Shown piece by piece: positions 23,957 through 33,491 of a stretch of DNA of 40,188 bases. Position 1 is the stretch's first letter, and every line of letters starts with the position of its first letter. The position numbers and the translations under genes were made by a program. This DNA comes from Piscirickettsia salmonis LF-89 = ATCC VR-1361 (GTDB lineage: Bacteria; Pseudomonadota; Gammaproteobacteria; Piscirickettsiales; Piscirickettsiaceae): contig NZ_AMFF02000019.1 in assembly GCF_000297215.2 (NCBI RefSeq), forward strand, positions 1-40,188. Direction: 5' to 3'. A model generated the notes under the pieces. It saw only the letters and a list, made by a program, of their open reading frames with translations. It had not been told where the DNA came from and ran no database searches.

Positions 23957-24883
23957 TTAGCCTAATATCGAATCAAAGTAATGCTTTAAGCCATCTGAAA
24001 ATTTTATTTTGGCTAGAAAATTTAATAATTCATCTGCATGGTAAATACTTGCAATAGAGTGCTTAATATCACCTGGCCTTTCATAAAAATAAGAGCAATT
24101 TAATTTATTTCCCGTTATTTTTTCAATACCATTTACTAATTGATTTAAGCTTGTAGCACACCCTGTAGCAATATTACACACACCATGCTGAGTATTTTGT
24201 AATGCCAACATATTAGCTCGTGCAACGTCTGTAACATAAATAAAATCCCGACTTTGCTCACCATCACCATAAATACTAATGGGCTGATCATTTGCAGCGG
24301 CAGTCATAAATTTAGAAATCACTCCAGCATACTGCGAAGATGGGTCTTGCTTTGGTCCAAAGACATTAAAATAGCGAAGTCCTGTGCTCGTGATATTAAA
24401 TAATTTATGATATAAAGCCGCATAACGCTCTTTATTGGCTTTTTCCAGTGCATAAAAAGAATTTATCTCTACAGGTAAAATCTGAGTATCATCACAAGGT
24501 AATTGCTCAGCACTACCATAAACTGCAGCACTAGATGCATAAGCAACATGTATTTTATCATCAGTCCGACGCACCGCTTCCAATACATTGATAAACCCCT
24601 TAGTATTTACATCAAGAGACTCTAAAGGCTTATCTATTGAGCGCGGCACAGAGACTTGTGCAGCCAAGTGCAACACCGCAGAAACACCTTGCAACCCTTG
24701 AAGCACAGCTCCATAATCTCTCACATCTGCTGTTATAACTTCTAAATTTGATTGATCAGCAGGTAAATTACTTAGTTTTCCTGTCGACAAATTATCTAGC
24801 ACACGCACCTTATAGCCCTGAGCTAATAGCAATTCAACAGTATGAGAACCGATAAAGCCTGCACCACCAGTTACCAAATACAT
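23957..24883 (-). CDS. NAD-dependent sugar epimerase/dehydratase, GalE/WbpP-like
   Basis: This extended short-chain dehydrogenase has 308 residues and probably epimerises or modifies a UDP-sugar in the cytoplasm. [11 protein letters not shown] at residues 4-14 binds NAD. YASSAAVYGS is the conserved serine region, and Tyr144-x3-Lys148 (YALEK) is the catalytic pair. TGLRYFNVFGPKQDP is typical of the UDP-N-acetylglucosamine 4-epimerase (WbpP) branch, and YGDGEQSRDFIYVTDVA follows. It starts immediately after the stop of the upstream glycosyltransferase, with AGGAG inside that gene. It is the last gene of the main operon. The substrate could be UDP-GlcNAc or UDP-Glc. Confidence 0.85.
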   Translation of the reverse strand: MYLVTGGAGFIGSHTVELLLAQGYKVRVLDNLSTGKLSNLPADQSNLEVITADVRDYGAVLQGLQGVSAVLHLAAQVSVPRSIDKPLESLDVNTKGFINVLEAVRRTDDKIHVAYASSAAVYGSAEQLPCDDTQILPVEINSFYALEKANKERYAALYHKLFNITSTGLRYFNVFGPKQDPSSQYAGVISKFMTAAANDQPISIYGDGEQSRDFIYVTDVARANMLALQNTQHGVCNIATGCATSLNQLVNGIEKITGNKLNCSYFYERPGDIKHSIASIYHADELLNFLAKIKFSDGLKHYFDSILG

Positions 24884-26140
24884 TTACTCTCCTAAATTAA
24901 ATATTTTACTATATTCAGAAAAAATAACATCTTGTGAGTAATTATCTTTATAAAAAGAAATTGCTTGTGCAGACAACTGTCGGTTATAACTAGTGCATGT
25001 CAACCTTTTCATTGCCTCAACAAACCCTTGGATATCCTCTTCAACGACACATCCGGCATATTCATTAATAGCAATACCCTCAACACCATAGCTTGTTGAA
25101 ACAACAGGCAGCCCATGTGCTAAAGCTTCTAGCGTTTTTAGTTTAACGCCACTACCAAATTGTAGCGGCACAATCATAGCACAAGCACTTGAAAACAACG
25201 AAGCGAGATCATCAACATAGCCTTCCACAGACACATTATCAGGGTAGGTATTCACCACTTCTAAAAGCTCTTGACTTGCCCCCTTGCCAATCAAACGCAA
25301 CTTTACACCTGGTAATTTTTCAGTAAGTTTAGAAATACACTCTTCTATAAAAAATAAGATACTAAAGCTATTATGGGGTAAAGTTAGATCTCCTAAAAAA
25401 ATAAACTCGGGTGAATTACTATAATTCCTTTCCGTTAAGACATTAATATTCATTAATGGCTTAATCGACCCAACATGAGCACCCGACTTTGCAGTTAACG
25501 CAAGAGATTCAGATTGATTAATCAATAAAGAGTTACTAAATGACTGTACTATTTGAATTTCTCTTTTTTCTATAGTTTTTTTTTCAAACTTTAAGATTAA
25601 CTTCCCAAGCCTTTCAACCTTCAGTAATTTTCTTGCAAAAGCCGGTATCATGGAAGAAAAATTTCCAAGTAAATTTATCTTTAAATCATGTCGATCCATC
25701 GCCTGCAGCATTCTTGCATAACGTAAAGAAAATAAATCATCAAGATATAAAAATTCTTTTCCCGTTTTATTCATATCCTCTAAAAATTGGCCTAACCTCA
25801 GTGTGTCAATAAAAATAATATCAGGACTAATTTTTTCCATAATATCTATTATTTTTTTCTTTATAGAATTACTATAAAGAACAGATTCCTGAATAGATTT
25901 TTTTCTCATAAAAAAAGACTGAAATAAAACATTTTTTATCTGCTGATAACTTTTTGGTTTCTCTATAAAAATAAAATTTTCAATCTTACCTTGATTATCT
26001 GGCTTATGATGACCTAGATAAAGATAATCTACTTTGAAACCTTTTTGGTTAAATAAATCAATAACTCCTGATAAAACAACACGTTTACCATTATTAATGG
26101 GGTAAGGGTATGCTGCACTTAAGATAAGAATTTTTTTCAT
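24884..26140 (-). CDS. glycosyltransferase, GT4-like
   Basis: This 418-residue cytoplasmic glycosyltransferase has a GT-B fold. The N-terminal half opens with ILILSAAYPYPINNGKRVVL, a glycine-containing acceptor loop. The C-terminal half has FIFLGDLTLPHNSFSILFF, RLIGKGASQELL and VEGYVDDLASLFSSACAMIV, then GSGVKLKTLEALAHGLPVVS with the retaining E-x7-E-type region. The wording resembles PEP-CTERM/EPS sugar transferases. Donor and linkage cannot be told. It overlaps the preceding gene by one base (TAATG) and directly adjoins the epimerase, consistent with tight co-translation. The gene is A+T rich. Confidence 0.82.
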   Translation of the reverse strand: MKKILILSAAYPYPINNGKRVVLSGVIDLFNQKGFKVDYLYLGHHKPDNQGKIENFIFIEKPKSYQQIKNVLFQSFFMRKKSIQESVLYSNSIKKKIIDIMEKISPDIIFIDTLRLGQFLEDMNKTGKEFLYLDDLFSLRYARMLQAMDRHDLKINLLGNFSSMIPAFARKLLKVERLGKLILKFEKKTIEKREIQIVQSFSNSLLINQSESLALTAKSGAHVGSIKPLMNINVLTERNYSNSPEFIFLGDLTLPHNSFSILFFIEECISKLTEKLPGVKLRLIGKGASQELLEVVNTYPDNVSVEGYVDDLASLFSSACAMIVPLQFGSGVKLKTLEALAHGLPVVSTSYGVEGIAINEYAGCVVEEDIQGFVEAMKRLTCTSYNRQLSAQAISFYKDNYSQDVIFSEYSKIFNLGE

Positions 26141-27231
26141 TAAATTTTACTTCCTACCAGCATATTAAATTTATCTAACAAAATATGACCAACATTATCC
26201 CAGTCACACTTAGAAATAAGCCTTGTTCGATCTTTCAAAGTTGAAGGCTCTTCTAACAGTTGTCTAATATTATTAGCAACAATCTCTGGACCATTGTTAA
26301 TAGATGTATAGCTTACATAGTCTTCATAAATTTCTTTATAGTTATCAATATCGCTAATTAATATGTTTAGACAGTTATAGTACACGGCCTCTAAAACTGG
26401 AAGCCCAAAACCCTCTTCAGAAGAAAGAGAAAGATACAAGCAACAATTCTTAAAAAGTGATTTTTTTTGATCATCTGTAATATAGTCTGTAATAATAATT
26501 CCAGGGCCTAAGTTTTGATACTGCATTTTTGTACACCCAGATAGTACAAGCTTTATATCTTGCATACCTGGCAATCGATTTAATTGTCTATAGGACTGTA
26601 AATACATGTCAAAATTTTTATTCGGTGATAGGCCAGCAACACTATAAATATAACGCACACCCCTCAGAGAAAGTTGGTCTAAAATTGCGTGATCAGCCTT
26701 TTCAATAAAGTTAATACCTTCATAAGTATAAAAACAGTTATTTTTATCTACTCCCAAAACTTCTGAAATTTCTGAAATATTATTCCTAGTCGGTGTATGA
26801 ATTAAGTTTGCTCTTTTTGCAGCAATTGTTGAAAAAATCTTTCGATAAATACTACCAAAATACTGCTTACTCAAAAACTTATATGAATACTTAAAGAACA
26901 TTAGATCATGAATACTAGAAACTATAGTTATTTTTTTAGAAATAAAGGGAAAACAGTTATTACTCGGACACCATAACACATCTGGTTTTAAAACTTTATT
27001 AACCATGTAAGGTAATATAACAATGTCTGTGACACCTATCATACCAGGAACCACATAAGAAGAAAAATTATTTGATAACTTCAATTTAGATAATGTTTTT
27101 ACATCTCTCATCAGTAGAACATATGAGTTATCCCGATCAAACGTTGAAATAGCTTCTAATATTCCTTTAATAAAAACTCCAACCCCACGAAATCTTCCAT
27201 CCAACTCTCTTGCATCAATAACAATTTTCAT
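26140..27231 (-). CDS. glycosyltransferase, GT4-like (mannosyltransferase type)
   Basis: This 363-residue GT-B glycosyltransferase has an N-terminal MKIVIDARELDGRFRGVGVF with the RGVG loop typical of WbaZ/MtfB-like mannosyltransferases. IYSVAGLSPNKNFDMYLQSY starts the donor domain, and SSEEGFGLPVLEAVYYNCL carries the E-x7-E motif. GDP-mannose, supplied by ManC, is a reasonable donor, but this is inference from family resemblance. It overlaps both neighbours by single bases in TAATG junctions, so it sits inside one tightly packed transcript with the Wzy-like gene upstream. Confidence 0.85.
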   Translation of the reverse strand: MKIVIDARELDGRFRGVGVFIKGILEAISTFDRDNSYVLLMRDVKTLSKLKLSNNFSSYVVPGMIGVTDIVILPYMVNKVLKPDVLWCPSNNCFPFISKKITIVSSIHDLMFFKYSYKFLSKQYFGSIYRKIFSTIAAKRANLIHTPTRNNISEISEVLGVDKNNCFYTYEGINFIEKADHAILDQLSLRGVRYIYSVAGLSPNKNFDMYLQSYRQLNRLPGMQDIKLVLSGCTKMQYQNLGPGIIITDYITDDQKKSLFKNCCLYLSLSSEEGFGLPVLEAVYYNCLNILISDIDNYKEIYEDYVSYTSINNGPEIVANNIRQLLEEPSTLKDRTRLISKCDWDNVGHILLDKFNMLVGSKI

Positions 27232-28589
27232 TAATAATACCTAGACATTAAAGGTTTTTTCTTTATAAAGATTCTGAATAAAAAAATTGCCATATATAAA
27301 ATACAAATTTCTGCAACAATATACATTAAAGCCAACCATAAGGTTCCTCTTATAATTTGCAAGCCATAGGCGACATATATTGCATATATCAAAAATTTAT
27401 CGTTAATAGCTGTTTTTTTAATATTATTCCTAATATTCTTTTCAAGAACATAAGAAAAATAATAGAGAATAAATGGGTACAAGATAAAACCAAGAAAAGA
27501 GAAATGAACAAATATATTTTCTAAGCCACCACCAACAACACTACCGTGATACCAATACATAGAGGCTATATAATCTGGCAAAGGGTCCATAAGGCTACGC
27601 AATGGCCCTGGGATTAAATGAAAAAAACCAGTAAAAAGTGACATTCCAAAATCCAACTGCACTGTTCCCATGCGTAGAGTTTGTGATAGTACACCAGATA
27701 CACCAGACATCCCTTCTATACCAACATGGTATAGTCGCTGAAATGACAATATACTTAACTCTGGTTTCGATACTAATAAGTTGATAGCAGCAGTAAATGT
27801 CCTAGAGCCTTCTGGTAACTGAGGTAAAACATCTCTGTAAGCTCCGTAAACAAAAAAAATGATTATAAAAACTAAAAATGATAGTATAAAGTGCTTTTTA
27901 TACTTTTTAAGGTTCACAGATTTTTTATTATAAACAAGACAAATTACCAGTATAACAAAATGAAATAAAAATAAAATCCTAGAGAAACTAGCTATAATTA
28001 AAACTGAAAATGCATATAATAGAATATCATTTTTTTTGATGCTGAATGGATAGGCAGACGATAGTTTTAATAATAATGGATATGTAAATAAACCAAATAA
28101 AACTAGAAATACTGTCCCACCTTCTGCGCCTGGTCGACTACTAGCTAACCAACTATGCAGACCACCAACAAGATAAATCATACTGACTGACAAAACAAAT
28201 AAAGCAAACCACTGAAATATATAATAGCCTATCGGAAAATACAAACTATCTTTAATATGTATATTATTATTTTCGGTACAAACCCTATTAGCTCTAGATA
28301 CTGCAGAAGTACTACTGCGCATAATAAAGACAACAACAATAATTGCTAACACAATAAAACTAGCCAATAAATGGCCTTCAGGTGTAATGTTATTACCCAA
28401 ATACTGAATGTTCAATACATCAAGTAAATCACTAGAAATAAAAATCCCCTGAATCAAAACTAGAAAAGTTAAAACCACCCAATAAAGTACTGCAATAAAA
28501 TTATTTTTTTTATAATCTGAAAATGCTAGAAAAAAGACTATAATTAAGCTAACTATATTAATAGTTAAGCTTGCACCTGCAACAGACAT
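27231..28589 (-). CDS. wzy: polysaccharide repeat-unit polymerase, Wzy-like
   Basis: This 452-residue polytopic inner-membrane protein has about eleven or twelve hydrophobic segments and a large loop between about residues 255 and 355 (GAYRDVLPQLPEGSRTFTAA, then LRMGTVQLDFGMSLFTGFFH). That layout matches O-antigen/EPS polymerases (Wzy or the EpsG/O-antigen ligase-like group), which join flipped repeat units in the periplasm. Sequence identity in this family is too low to call on motifs alone; topology, length and position among the glycosyltransferases carry the call. It is very A+T rich and overlaps its neighbours by one base on each side. Confidence 0.75.
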   Translation of the reverse strand: MSVAGASLTINIVSLIIVFFLAFSDYKKNNFIAVLYWVVLTFLVLIQGIFISSDLLDVLNIQYLGNNITPEGHLLASFIVLAIIVVVFIMRSSTSAVSRANRVCTENNNIHIKDSLYFPIGYYIFQWFALFVLSVSMIYLVGGLHSWLASSRPGAEGGTVFLVLFGLFTYPLLLKLSSAYPFSIKKNDILLYAFSVLIIASFSRILFLFHFVILVICLVYNKKSVNLKKYKKHFILSFLVFIIIFFVYGAYRDVLPQLPEGSRTFTAAINLLVSKPELSILSFQRLYHVGIEGMSGVSGVLSQTLRMGTVQLDFGMSLFTGFFHLIPGPLRSLMDPLPDYIASMYWYHGSVVGGGLENIFVHFSFLGFILYPFILYYFSYVLEKNIRNNIKKTAINDKFLIYAIYVAYGLQIIRGTLWLALMYIVAEICILYMAIFLFRIFIKKKPLMSRYY

Positions 28590-29443
28590 TATTTTACACT
28601 CTTATATTTAAAGAAGCCTAACCATCTAGAAAAAAATAATTTAGAATAAAATTTCGTCATTTTTATATTCAATCTTAATACATTTATAAAAATAGCAATA
28701 AGTGGTTTTAAAATAAGACTTAATATTACATTTTTAATTAATTTATAGCGCTTATAATAATAGATTTGTTTCTTCAGCATGGCTCCAAGCCCTTGACCAT
28801 AAATATGTGCTCTATCAAGCTCGGGCTTTTTATCTGGATGATATATATGACCATTAACATGATATCTACCAATGTACCCTAAATACATCAAATTAATTAA
28901 CATATCTGTTTCTTCAGAAGAACCAAATTCTCCCCCAACTCCAAACCTCTCATCAAAATTCACATCTTTTTTCTTGTTTAGTTTAATAAATAATGTCGCA
29001 CTAAGTGCACACCTAAAAACATTAGTCAAGCTAAAATCACTATCGGTAGTAAGCCATCGATTACAAGAAGAGTCATTACTATCAGGATCTAAAAGACGAC
29101 AACTATAAATATTATAGTTTTTATTTTTTTGAAAAAAATCTTTTACTCTACTCAAAGTATCAGAGTGATAAAAACAGTCATCATCAGGAAATGCGATTAT
29201 ATCCCCACTTGCTTGTGCCAAACCAACGTTTCTTGCTCTTGATAAACCAGGCTTTTCAACCTTAACATGGTGAATATTCATCTGTAGCTGGTGCTTTGCT
29301 AAAATTAAATCTAGCCTATTATCTAAATTTTGATCGACAACAATCACCTCAAAATTTTGATACGATTGCTTTTGCAATGAAGTTAGCATATGATCAACTT
29401 CATTAACCCGTGAAATTGTTGCTAATATTAAAGAAAACTGCAT
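28589..29443 (-). CDS. glycosyltransferase family 2
   Basis: This 284-residue inverting glycosyltransferase has a GT-A fold. FSLILATISRVNEVDHMLTS forms the nucleotide-binding start, FEVIVVDQNLD gives the first aspartate, GLSRARNVGLAQASGDIIAF precedes the metal-binding PDDDC (residues about 91-95), and GEFGSSEETDMLINLMYLG supplies the ED acceptor motif. The C-terminus has hydrophobic stretches (VILSLILKPLIAIFINVLRL) that may attach it to the inner membrane. The gene follows the TagF-like gene by 31 bases and overlaps the Wzy-like gene by one. GGAG lies eleven bases before the ATG. Donor unknown. Confidence 0.88.
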   Translation of the reverse strand: MQFSLILATISRVNEVDHMLTSLQKQSYQNFEVIVVDQNLDNRLDLILAKHQLQMNIHHVKVEKPGLSRARNVGLAQASGDIIAFPDDDCFYHSDTLSRVKDFFQKNKNYNIYSCRLLDPDSNDSSCNRWLTTDSDFSLTNVFRCALSATLFIKLNKKKDVNFDERFGVGGEFGSSEETDMLINLMYLGYIGRYHVNGHIYHPDKKPELDRAHIYGQGLGAMLKKQIYYYKRYKLIKNVILSLILKPLIAIFINVLRLNIKMTKFYSKLFFSRWLGFFKYKSVK

Positions 29444-29474
29444 TTTATAGAGTACTCCAAACCTTTAAATCAAC

Positions 29475-30647
29475 TCAATGCCTCATATACAGCATTTTGT
29501 AAACAAACTGATAAACTCTCTCTGAACTAAGGTCATCGTTATAAGCATTAAAAAGCTCTCTTACATATTTCCTGTTCTCTGCATATCTCTTTGGATCACA
29601 AAGGCACTCTGATAAGAAAACGAGCACTTCACTCCATGTATGAGCAATAGGGCCTGCGGCAATTTTTTCATAGTCATGATACATTTCACGGCTGGAAGCA
29701 AGGTATTCATCTAAATCAGGAGCAAATTGAATAATCGGACGATCAGTCAATAAATAATCATATATCAAACTAGAGTAGTCTGAAATCAATATTTCTGCTT
29801 GTTTTAAGTCTAACTGTATATCTGCTTCAGTAGACAATGATATACGGCTATACATGAATAAGTCTGCTACTTTTCCAGATATTGCGGGGTGTAACCTAAT
29901 ACGCAGTTCTTTATCTATCGATACTAAAAAGTCATTTACTTCTGCTAACTCTTGTGCTGAGGGTATTGTAATCACAGAACCAGTTAGCTCATGCTCTCTA
30001 AATGTTGGAGCATAGAGAATAACTTGTTTTCTGCTATTGTTAATAACAGTCCTCTTATTAGAAAGGATATCATTTCGAGGGTAACCAAGCACTGGACACT
30101 TATCCAGTCTCATCCTAAAAGCTCCGGAAAATATCCTTGAAATATATTGCGATGGCGAAACTACTAAAGAAAATTTAATCTTTAAAAAAGGAAATATCAT
30201 GGTTTTTATTTTATGTAAAATACTATCACGATCATAGACCATCCTATCATCATATACTATTTTTTTTAGCGGGGTTCCATGCCATAGCTGTACAACATAA
30301 TGACGGGGAGTCAGAACAGCTGCAAATATATCACCTTTTGAACACGTAATAAATGCTGCTTGCGACCTCATTACTAACCAAATACCCTGCATAGACAAAT
30401 AATAATATACTCTTTTGCCTTGCCCTTGTAAAAATTCAACAACGTGCTTATTTTTACTAATCCAAATGCAATCAATTTCTTTTTTATTGGCACAAACATA
30501 TTCAAATAAATATTTAGAGTTATCTGCATAAGAATTACCAAACCATGCACCAAAAACCCACAAATTATCTTTTTTTGGAACACAAAGTGATATAAGATAT
30601 AGTATATTCATCAATGGAAATATAAATAATTTTACGATACATCTCAT
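29475..30647 (-). CDS. CDP-glycerol glycerophosphotransferase family protein (TagF-like)
   Basis: This 390-residue member of the glycerophosphotransferase family transfers glycerol phosphate (or another polyol phosphate) from a CDP-activated donor to a growing chain. VPKKDNLWVFGAWFGNSYAD is the typical opening. HYVVQLWHGTPLKKIVYDDR carries the conserved WHGTPLK, VLGYPRNDIL and LYAPTFRE follow, and ISDYSSLIYDYLLTDRPIIQ holds the conserved SDYSS. The first 20 residues are hydrophobic and may associate with the membrane. It overlaps the wzx stop as ATGA. A TagD-like cytidylyltransferase 1.4 kb upstream in the same operon could supply CDP-glycerol. The family is best known from teichoic-acid synthesis but also occurs in Gram-negative capsules. 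Confidence 0.88.
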   Translation of the reverse strand: MRCIVKLFIFPLMNILYLISLCVPKKDNLWVFGAWFGNSYADNSKYLFEYVCANKKEIDCIWISKNKHVVEFLQGQGKRVYYYLSMQGIWLVMRSQAAFITCSKGDIFAAVLTPRHYVVQLWHGTPLKKIVYDDRMVYDRDSILHKIKTMIFPFLKIKFSLVVSPSQYISRIFSGAFRMRLDKCPVLGYPRNDILSNKRTVINNSRKQVILYAPTFREHELTGSVITIPSAQELAEVNDFLVSIDKELRIRLHPAISGKVADLFMYSRISLSTEADIQLDLKQAEILISDYSSLIYDYLLTDRPIIQFAPDLDEYLASSREMYHDYEKIAAGPIAHTWSEVLVFLSECLCDPKRYAENRKYVRELFNAYNDDLSSERVYQFVYKMLYMRH

Positions 30648-32032
30648 ATTAAACTCAGCCTTCTGCTAATAAATAAAATATCTTTTTTCCGAATTGCAGC
30701 CACCCAGCCTAAAAATAAACTAAGAGCAACTAACCAGCTTCCTAAGCCAAAATAAAAAGCAAGTACAGAAGCCATTAAAGCAGTTAATACAAGCAACGTA
30801 TCTGCTTTTAAGTAAATCGATTTAACTCTATATAAAGAGAACATAAAGTAGCCAAAATTCAAAAAAATCAAAGTCATTAATGCTGCAAGTAACCCACCAT
30901 ATAAAAAATACCTTGGAATCAAAATAATACTTAAAAGTACATTAACAAGCAAAGCACCACCAACAAGCAAACACCTAAGCCGTTGTGCATCAAACACTGT
31001 AACTAACAAGCCATAACTGGAACCAATATAACGCAAAGTAATTAATAATGAAAAAAGTGGTAAATAATTAGCTAACTCTATATATGCCTTACCATATAAT
31101 AGCATTGTTATAAAACTTGGAAATAACACACAAATAGAAACAGCAGCTAAACTAATCAATGAAAAATAGTGAGTCGTTTTAGATTGGTATTCAATTAATT
31201 TATTTATATTATTTTTTAAACTAATTGTTTTAGGTAAATATACACTATTAAACACATCAACAATAAAGGCAGATGCAACCAAAATCCTCACCCCTGCCTG
31301 ATATAAACCAACTTGTCTAGCACCAAGAAAGTGATTTATAAATAAAGTATCCATCTGAAAATATGCCATACCAAAAAAAACTAAAATCCCATATGACAGG
31401 CTTTTTTTAAAGTACTGCCAAGAACCCTTGGTTCTTAACGTCAAAAGCTGAACAGCAGGATAATATTTTTTTATTAAAAAAACACAAATTAAAAATGGGA
31501 CTAATCTAGCTAAGGCAAATACAGCAGCAATATCGGTTAATGTGCGATATCCAAATAATAAAGCCAAACCAATAATTACAACAAAACTGATGTTATAAGC
31601 TAACATCACCAATGAAACGATTTTAAACTTTTCTTCTGCTTGTGAAGGATACAAAAAATAATTAGCATATGAGTTTAACGTTACACTAACCAATAGCAAA
31701 AGATAAAGCACATTAAAACTACTATTTTTATTATAAAAAACCAACATTAGCCAAGAAAAAATATACACTGTAAAAGTAATTATATGTTTCACAGTTAAAC
31801 TTTTTTGTATAATATCTATTGCTTTTTTCTTGTCTTCACTAATATCTTTAACAACTTGTAGATTAAAGCCATAATCCAAAATAACTTGAACAATCGCTAT
31901 CATTGCAAAGCAATAAGTAAACTGACCAAATGCTTCAACACCCCAAACTCGTGCTAATATAAAAAATATAACCGCTGTAGAAGCTAACTTTACAAAATTA
32001 GAAATAAGCATATATAAAAGATTTTTAATCAT
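30644..32032 (-). CDS. wzx: repeat-unit flippase, Wzx-like
   Basis: This 462-residue integral membrane protein has about twelve to fourteen helices and belongs to the polysaccharide-transport (RfbX/MATE-like) family. It begins NLLYMLISNFVKLASTAVIF and FILARVWGVEAFGQFTYCFA, the classic RfbX start with a conserved GxFGQF-like turn. QMDTLFINHFLGARQVGLYQ is another family hallmark. It moves lipid-linked repeat units across the inner membrane to the polymerase. It follows the TagD-like gene by 27 bases and overlaps the TagF-like gene by four (ATGA). Confidence 0.88.
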   Translation of the reverse strand: MIKNLLYMLISNFVKLASTAVIFFILARVWGVEAFGQFTYCFAMIAIVQVILDYGFNLQVVKDISEDKKKAIDIIQKSLTVKHIITFTVYIFSWLMLVFYNKNSSFNVLYLLLLVSVTLNSYANYFLYPSQAEEKFKIVSLVMLAYNISFVVIIGLALLFGYRTLTDIAAVFALARLVPFLICVFLIKKYYPAVQLLTLRTKGSWQYFKKSLSYGILVFFGMAYFQMDTLFINHFLGARQVGLYQAGVRILVASAFIVDVFNSVYLPKTISLKNNINKLIEYQSKTTHYFSLISLAAVSICVLFPSFITMLLYGKAYIELANYLPLFSLLITLRYIGSSYGLLVTVFDAQRLRCLLVGGALLVNVLLSIILIPRYFLYGGLLAALMTLIFLNFGYFMFSLYRVKSIYLKADTLLVLTALMASVLAFYFGLGSWLVALSLFLGWVAAIRKKDILFISRRLSLI

Positions 32033-32059
32033 TTTTAAAAAATTCTACTTACTAAGTTA

Positions 32060-32467
32060 TTAAGAAAGTGCAAACTCTAATGCTTTTATTTTCGCTTTTA
32101 AATCAGTAGTAGAAATATCTTTTGTTCGAGGAAGGTATACCACTTCACATAAATTTTTACAAAAATCAAAACATCCTTTCCAATCATCTCCCATTACCAA
32201 AGTATTTGCTTTGTATCTAATAAGATATTCTCGTTTAAGTTCTAGACTTTCTTCATAAAACACATCATCTACAAACTTATTGGCTAAAACTATGGATAGC
32301 CTTTGCTCTTGTGGAGTAATAGGGTAGCATTGCTTTTTATTATAATTTAAAGCATCTGATGATACTCCAACAATTAATTTATCCCCCAATGCACGTGCAC
32401 GCTCAAGAATTCTTAAATGTCCATAATGAAATAAATCAAATGTGCCAAATGTAACAACAACTTTCAC
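32060..32467 (-). CDS. tagD: glycerol-3-phosphate cytidylyltransferase-like (TagD)
   Basis: This is a nucleotidyltransferase of 135 residues that probably makes CDP-glycerol from CTP and glycerol-3-phosphate. VVTFGTFDLFHYGHLRILER contains HxGH (His14 and His17), and DISTTDLK near the C-terminus corresponds to the RTxGISTT-type motif. VMGDDWKG is another family block. The start is GTG at 32467, set by AGGTGG five bases upstream and by the family N-terminus MKxVxTFGTFDL; two further GTG codons upstream are less likely. The last motif differs slightly (KD for EG before ISTT), so related activations such as CDP-ethanolamine-like or other polyol phosphates cannot be excluded. Confidence 0.85.
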   Translation of the reverse strand: MKVVVTFGTFDLFHYGHLRILERARALGDKLIVGVSSDALNYNKKQCYPITPQEQRLSIVLANKFVDDVFYEESLELKREYLIRYKANTLVMGDDWKGCFDFCKNLCEVVYLPRTKDISTTDLKAKIKALEFALS

Positions 32468-32486
32468 TCTCACCACCTATTATATT

Positions 32487-33491
32487 TTAAATATCTTGAA
32501 TTTTCTCATTAATTAGTAATTCCAAAGCGCCCTGTAAACTATATACCGGCTGCCAATTAAGCTCATTTTTAATTTTCCTATTATCAATCGCATAACGCCA
32601 ATCATGCCCAGCACGGTCGATTACAAAAGTAATTAACTCTTGATAAGAGTTACCATTTTTACGTGGCTGTTTCTTATCTAAGATTTGGCAAATCTGCTTA
32701 ACAAGCGTGAGATTATCAGCTTCATTATTCGCACCGATATTATACACTTCACCCAATCGCCCATTGTGAAGAATTTTATCAATCGCAGAGCAATGATCTT
32801 CTACATAGAGCCAATCACGAATATTAGAGCCATTGCCATAAATTGGAATTTTTTTCTCAGCTAAACATAAGTGAATCACCGTTGGGATTAACTTCTCACG
32901 GTGCTGGTAAGGACCATAATTATTTGAGCAATTTGATATCGTCATTGGCAAGCCGTATGTATGAAAATATGCCCGCACTAGGTGATCAGACCCAGCCTTA
33001 GATGCTGAATAGGGTGAATTAGGTGCATAAGCGGTTGCTTCAGTAAAAGCAGGTTCACCCTTAGATAAGGTTCCATATACTTCATCTGTTGAGACATGAT
33101 GAAAGCGGCAATCACTCTTCAACCATTGTTTTTCTTCGAGCCAAAATTGACGTGCAGCTTCTAATAAAGTAAAAGTCCCATTAATATTTGTTTCTATAAA
33201 TGGTTTTGGATTTTTAATTGAATTATCAACATGAGATTCAGCTGCAAAATTCACAACCGTATCTATATCATATTCACGCAATAATTGATCAATAAAAGGG
33301 CGGTCACAAATATCACCCTGTACAAAAATATGACGAGACTCATCTGGTAAATTTTTTAAATTATTTAAACTACCAGCATAAGTCAATTTATCTACATTTA
33401 TAATATTTACATGATTATATGTTTTCAGCATATAACGTACAAAATTACAGCCAATAAAACCCGCACCACCTGTCACTAAAAGCTGTTTCAT
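32487..33491 (-). CDS. rmlB: dTDP-glucose 4,6-dehydratase
   Basis: RmlB converts dTDP-glucose into dTDP-4-keto-6-deoxyglucose using bound NAD. The 334-residue length is typical. [17 protein letters not shown] binds NAD, STDEVYG gives Thr135-Asp136-Glu137, and YSASKAG gives Tyr161 and Lys165. [17 protein letters not shown] and [11 protein letters not shown] are family blocks. It overlaps rmlA by four bases (ATGA). rmlC and rmlD, needed for dTDP-rhamnose, are absent from the window. Confidence 0.96.
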   Translation of the reverse strand: MKQLLVTGGAGFIGCNFVRYMLKTYNHVNIINVDKLTYAGSLNNLKNLPDESRHIFVQGDICDRPFIDQLLREYDIDTVVNFAAESHVDNSIKNPKPFIETNINGTFTLLEAARQFWLEEKQWLKSDCRFHHVSTDEVYGTLSKGEPAFTEATAYAPNSPYSASKAGSDHLVRAYFHTYGLPMTISNCSNNYGPYQHREKLIPTVIHLCLAEKKIPIYGNGSNIRDWLYVEDHCSAIDKILHNGRLGEVYNIGANNEADNLTLVKQICQILDKKQPRKNGNSYQELITFVIDRAGHDWRYAIDNRKIKNELNWQPVYSLQGALELLINEKIQDI

